Assembly: GCA_016649795.1 (NCBI GenBank) | Contig: JAENWZ010000017.1 | Location: 1 to 17,105, forward strand | Length of the DNA stretch: 17,105 bases | Origin: Proteiniphilum sp. | GTDB lineage: Bacteria > Bacteroidota > Bacteroidia > Bacteroidales > Dysgonomonadaceae | Direction of reading: 5' to 3' | Shown: positions 14,849 through 17,105 of the stretch, piece after piece | Position numbering within the stretch: the first letter of the stretch is position 1 | Layout of the letters: each line of letters starts with the position of its first letter | Made by a program: the position numbers and the translations under genes | Notes under the pieces: generated by a model | Database searches by the model: none | What the model saw: the letters and a program-made list of their open reading frames with translations, nothing else | Told to the model about the DNA's origin: nothing

Positions 14849-16752
14849 TTCTTACCAAAAGGCCACCAGCTCCATTTCTTTGGCTTGTCACTACTGCTTT
14901 TCTTTTCCTGAGCAGCATCAGTTTTTTTCCTGACGATTAATTTTTTCTCACCCGATCGGCTCTCAGCAGCCGATCTTTTCTTTGCTGCACCGGTTACTGC
15001 ATCGTTTGGAGTTGATGCTCCCTGCCTGCGGGGTGTGCCGGATGCTCTTTGATTCCGCGGTGTTCTTTCATCCCCGGGTGCTCTCTGTTTCTGTGGTCTG
15101 TCTGATGTTCCTCCTTCGCGGGGAGCTTTCTTTTTACGTTGAGCTCTTTCTTCACCCGTAGTTCCTTCTGCGCGGGGCGCTCTTTCATCGCGCGGAGATC
15201 TCTGCTTACGTGGTGTTCCTTCTTCGCGGGGTGCTCTCTGTTTCCCTGTAGCCTTTTCTTCACCTGCAGTACCTTCTTCCGCTGGTGCTCTTTCTCCGCC
15301 TTGTAATCTTTCTGTTCGTGGTTTACGCTGTTCGCGCGATGCTCTCTTTTTCCGCGGTGCTCTCTCTTCACCCTGTGTTCTTACTTCGCGTGGTGCTCTT
15401 TCTTCCCCCGCTGCACTTTGTTCGTTTGGTGCTCCCTCCTCCGGTGATGTTCCGGCTGCAGGTGAAGCATCATTTTTCCGTGAATCACCTTGTCTTCCCG
15501 ATCTGCCTGATTTCTCCGATCGTCCCGAAGGCTTACCGCCTTTGCTTCTCGCGCCCTTGCCTGAACGGTTGAAAACACCTCTGCGGCCGCTCTCTTTCGT
15601 GGGGTTATATTCCGGACCCTCTCCCAGTTCTGATGGGATAGGGTTCTTGTAGACCTCTTTCTCCAGAAATTTCTCTATCTGCAAAAAGCGATACTGTTCG
15701 TCGGGTGCAACAAAGGTGATGGCCATACCTGAATCACCCGCACGGGCTGTACGTCCAATCCTGTGCACGTAATCCTCCACGTCGTAAGGAACCTCGAAGT
15801 TGATCACCATGGAAATGTCATCGATATCGATCCCTCTGGCCACAATATCCGTAGCCACGAGGATGTCCACCCGCTCGTTACGGAACTCGTGCATGATGTT
15901 GTCACGCTGTGCCTGGTCCAGGTCCGAATGCATCTCTCCTGCCGAGAGGCCCATACTGCGGAGTGTCTTAGCCAGTTCCTTCACCCGCTGTTTCGATCCG
16001 GAGAAGAGAATCACCTTTTTGGGTTTCTTCTCCTTAAAAAGATTTCTCACGATCCCCATCTTCTGTGGTTCGTAACAGATGAAAGCCGATTGTAGGATGG
16101 TGTCAGGTGGTCGCGTGATGGAGATGCTGATCTCTTCGGGCTTGTGCAGGATGGTCTTGGCCAGCTGCTGTATCTTGGGTGGCATGGTGGCCGAGAACAT
16201 GATGGTCTGCCTCTCTTTGGGCAGCAGCTTCTCCAACTTCATGATGTCATCGAAGAACCCCATATCGAGCATACGATCCGCCTCATCCAGGATAAAATAT
16301 TTCACTCCAGAGAAATCGATGTCATAAAGGTTGATATGCGAGAGCAGTCTCCCCGGGGTGGCAATCACCACATCGGCGCCGCTCAGCAATCCCCGTTTCT
16401 GTACACTCCACGCTTCACCGTCGTTACCTCCGTACACCGCTACCGATGAGAAGGGGGTGTAGTAGGAGAAACCCTCCATCTGCTGGTCGATCTGCTGCGC
16501 CAGCTCGCGCGTGGGAGCCATGATGATAGCGTTCACCTTATGTTCATCGTGCGGTTCCGTCTGCAGATTGTTCAACAGGGGCAGCAGGAATGCAGCAGTC
16601 TTACCCGTGCCGGTCTGGGCACAGGCAATCACATCCTGTCTGTTAAGTATCACAGGGATAGCCTGTTCCTGCACGGGAGTCATATCTTTAAAGTTCATTG
16701 CCTGCAATCCGTCTAATAGAGAATCGCAGAGTGGGAGGTCGGTAAATAACAT
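14845..16752 (-). CDS. DEAD-box RNA helicase with hexapeptide-repeat tail
   Basis: This encodes a 635-residue ATP-dependent RNA helicase, RhlE-like, probably acting in ribosome assembly or RNA turnover. The core spans about residues 1-370. It has the Q motif region (FKDMTPVQEQAIP), motif I AQTGTGKT (45-52), Ia PTRELAQQ (80-87), Ib TPGRL, II DEAD (156-159), III SAT (187-189), V near ATDIVARGID, and VI HRIGRTARAG (330-339). All helicase motifs are intact. After a G/S/K/R-rich linker (about 388-433), residues 434-580 are tandem hexapeptides rich in R, P, E and K, and the protein ends with KWSWWPFGKK. The ATG at 16752 is chosen because it begins the usual core just after a TATCTTTG promoter; upstream extension of the frame would cross the promoter and read antisense through a tRNA gene. 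Confidence 0.93.
   Translation of the reverse strand: MLFTDLPLCDSLLDGLQAMNFKDMTPVQEQAIPVILNRQDVIACAQTGTGKTAAFLLPLLNNLQTEPHDEHKVNAIIMAPTRELAQQIDQQMEGFSYYTPFSSVAVYGGNDGEAWSVQKRGLLSGADVVIATPGRLLSHINLYDIDFSGVKYFILDEADRMLDMGFFDDIMKLEKLLPKERQTIMFSATMPPKIQQLAKTILHKPEEISISITRPPDTILQSAFICYEPQKMGIVRNLFKEKKPKKVILFSGSKQRVKELAKTLRSMGLSAGEMHSDLDQAQRDNIMHEFRNERVDILVATDIVARGIDIDDISMVINFEVPYDVEDYVHRIGRTARAGDSGMAITFVAPDEQYRFLQIEKFLEKEVYKNPIPSELGEGPEYNPTKESGRRGVFNRSGKGARSKGGKPSGRSEKSGRSGRQGDSRKNDASPAAGTSPEEGAPNEQSAAGEERAPREVRTQGEERAPRKKRASREQRKPRTERLQGGERAPAEEGTAGEEKATGKQRAPREEGTPRKQRSPRDERAPRAEGTTGEERAQRKKKAPREGGTSDRPQKQRAPGDERTPRNQRASGTPRRQGASTPNDAVTGAAKKRSAAESRSGEKKLIVRKKTDAAQEKKSSSDKPKKWSWWPFGKK
15013..15453 (-). 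repeat. 18-bp coding repeats (hexapeptides) in helicase tail
   Basis: Read on the minus strand, helicase residues 434-580 divide into 23 hexapeptides of form [RGK]-[ATS]-[PTQS]-x-[EKD]-[EQK], for example RAPRKK, RASREQ, GTAGEE, RAPREE, GTPRKQ, RSPRDE and GTTGEE. The first 19 units (434-547) keep exact 6-residue register. A 9-residue unit (GTSDRPQKQ) then breaks it, and four more hexads follow. The DNA unit is a degenerate 18-mer, typically AGAGCACCxCGxGAAGAA. Units are diverged, so this is an old or selected repeat, not a fresh slippage product. Confidence 0.85.
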
Positions 16753-16772
16753 CAATATCTTCTTCTTTTTTA

Positions 16773-16780
16773 CAAAGATA
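16773..16780 (-). promoter_or_regulatory. Bacteroidota -7 promoter element for DEAD helicase
   Basis: On the minus strand this reads TATCTTTG, a full match to TAnnTTTG, 20 bp upstream of the helicase ATG. The predicted leader is only about 15 nt. No -33 TTG is apparent. It supports the helicase start at 16752. Confidence 0.6.
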
Positions 16781-16853
16781 CGACGAATAATTGGTTTTGT
16801 AAAAACTGCGAAAATAAATTCAGGTGAATATTTTTTCTTTTCGAAAAAAATGA

Positions 16854-16861
16854 TACCTTTG
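16854..16861 (+). promoter_or_regulatory. Bacteroidota -7 promoter element for tRNA-Ser
   Basis: TACCTTTG followed by CA matches TAnnTTTG and lies 24 bp upstream of the tRNA 5' end. The expected transcription start is around 16868, leaving a short 5' leader for RNase P to remove. It is divergent from the helicase promoter, about 75 bp away. Confidence 0.65.
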
Positions 16862-16885
16862 CACTCGCATTTGAGCAAGATGCAG

Positions 16886-16970
16886 GGAGAGATGGCAGAG
16901 TGGTCGATCGCGGCGGTCTTGAAAACCGTTGAAGTGCAAGCTTCCGGGGGTTCGAATCCCTCTCTCTCCG
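16886..16970 (+). tRNA. tRNA-Ser (anticodon UGA)
   Basis: This 85-nt tRNA folds into a class II cloverleaf. The acceptor arm is GGAGAGA (16886-16892) with TCTCTCC (16963-16969). The anticodon stem is 16913-16917 with 16925-16929, and the loop is CTTGAAA with anticodon TGA at 16920-16922, reading UCA and UCG/UCU-type serine codons. A long variable arm (GAAG...CTTC, from 16931) is typical of serine tRNAs. The T arm has loop TTCGAAT (16951-16957). The discriminator is G16970. The next bases are CAG, so CCA is not encoded and must be added by the CCA-adding enzyme. The D stem appears to have an A-C mismatch (16897/16909). The folding is by eye. Confidence 0.95.
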
Positions 16971-16982
16971 CAGAACAGCAGG

Positions 16983-17018
16983 AAATCCTTATCAAGCAAT
17001 TGACAGGGATTTTTTTTT
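16983..17018 (+). terminator. Intrinsic terminator after tRNA-Ser
   Basis: A hairpin begins 12 bp after the tRNA. The outer stem is AAATCCT (16983-16989) with GGGATTT (17006-17012), then a 2x2 internal loop, an inner stem TCAA/TTGA and a GCAA tetraloop (16996-16999). An uninterrupted T run (17010-17018) follows. It should end transcription of the single tRNA. Confidence 0.75.
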
Positions 17019-17076
17019 GTTTCACTTACACAATAAGATAGCTGATAAAAGTTGGCTGTCTGTAAAATAAAATATT

Positions 17077-17084
17077 TACCTTTG
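17077..17084 (+). promoter_or_regulatory. Promoter element at right edge
   Basis: TACCTTTG followed by CA matches TAnnTTTG. A TTG at 17052-17054 is 22 bp upstream, close to the -33 spacing. The gene it drives lies beyond the window; the last 21 bases contain no recognisable coding or RNA feature. Confidence 0.55.
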
Positions 17085-17105
17085 CATTTGAATAGCCAGA
17101 ACCAA

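Noticed and set aside
14994..15578. Open frames in other phases across the helicase tail, rich in K/R/E or hydrophobic residues
   Set aside because: The 18-bp repeat keeps every phase free of stops and gives repetitive translations; the helicase frame is the one continuous with intact helicase motifs.
16886..17018. tRNA gene as an integration (att) site with a mobile element
   Set aside because: No integrase and no repeated copy of the tRNA 3' end is visible within the window; the right edge is too close to exclude an element beyond it.

Overview
The window looks like a chromosomal housekeeping segment from an anaerobic member of the Bacteroidota, most likely order Bacteroidales. A Dysgonomonadaceae- or Porphyromonadaceae-like genome is my guess, not something the sequence proves. 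The phylum call rests on three things. Promoters have the Bacteroidota form (TAnnTTTG near -7, often followed by CA). Several genes are nearly phylum-specific (DUF4290, DUF4348, gldH, the holB-ricT-gldH cluster). Shine-Dalgarno sequences are absent and leaders are A-rich. A four-subunit 2-oxoacid:ferredoxin oxidoreductase points to anaerobic metabolism. No transposase, integrase, phage gene, CRISPR array or obvious defence system is present.

Layout, left to right. (1) 15-2009: a DUF4348-type lipoprotein gene, then cytidine deaminase (minus strand), divergent by 6 bp from a secreted N-acetylglucosaminidase with two LysM domains. (2) 2010-2214: an intergenic stretch of degenerate 7-bp tandem repeats. 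(3) 2215-4419: DUF4290 protein, 16S rRNA maturation factor RimM, and a FecE/BtuD-like ABC ATPase with no permease nearby. (4) 4478-8072: dxr (isoprenoid precursors), a second 7-bp/8-bp repeat stretch, rseP (site-2 protease) and metF. (5) 8072-10963: holB (overlapping the metF stop), ricT/PSP1 and the lipoprotein gene gldH, closely spaced. (6) 10982-11737: a Rossmann-fold/DUF2520 protein. (7) 11829-14830: an operon with a clear promoter that encodes a KOR/VOR-type complex in the order delta (2x[4Fe-4S] ferredoxin), alpha, a 53-residue two-helix membrane protein, beta (TPP), gamma. (8) 14845-16752, minus strand: a DEAD-box RNA helicase whose long basic/acidic tail is built of hexapeptide repeats. 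(9) 16854-17018: tRNA-Ser(UGA) with its promoter and terminator, then another promoter at the right edge.

Functionally most genes are core ones: translation and ribosome assembly (RimM, the DEAD helicase, tRNA-Ser), replication (HolB), isoprenoid and one-carbon metabolism (Dxr, MetF), envelope maintenance (glucosaminidase, RseP, GldH, lipoprotein), nucleoside salvage (Cdd) and ferredoxin-linked carbon metabolism (KOR/VOR). The least explained items are the small membrane protein inside the oxidoreductase operon, the hexapeptide tail of the helicase with an apparent 36-residue super-period, and the heptanucleotide repeats that put stop codons in every forward frame. I did not find a convincing new multi-gene system.
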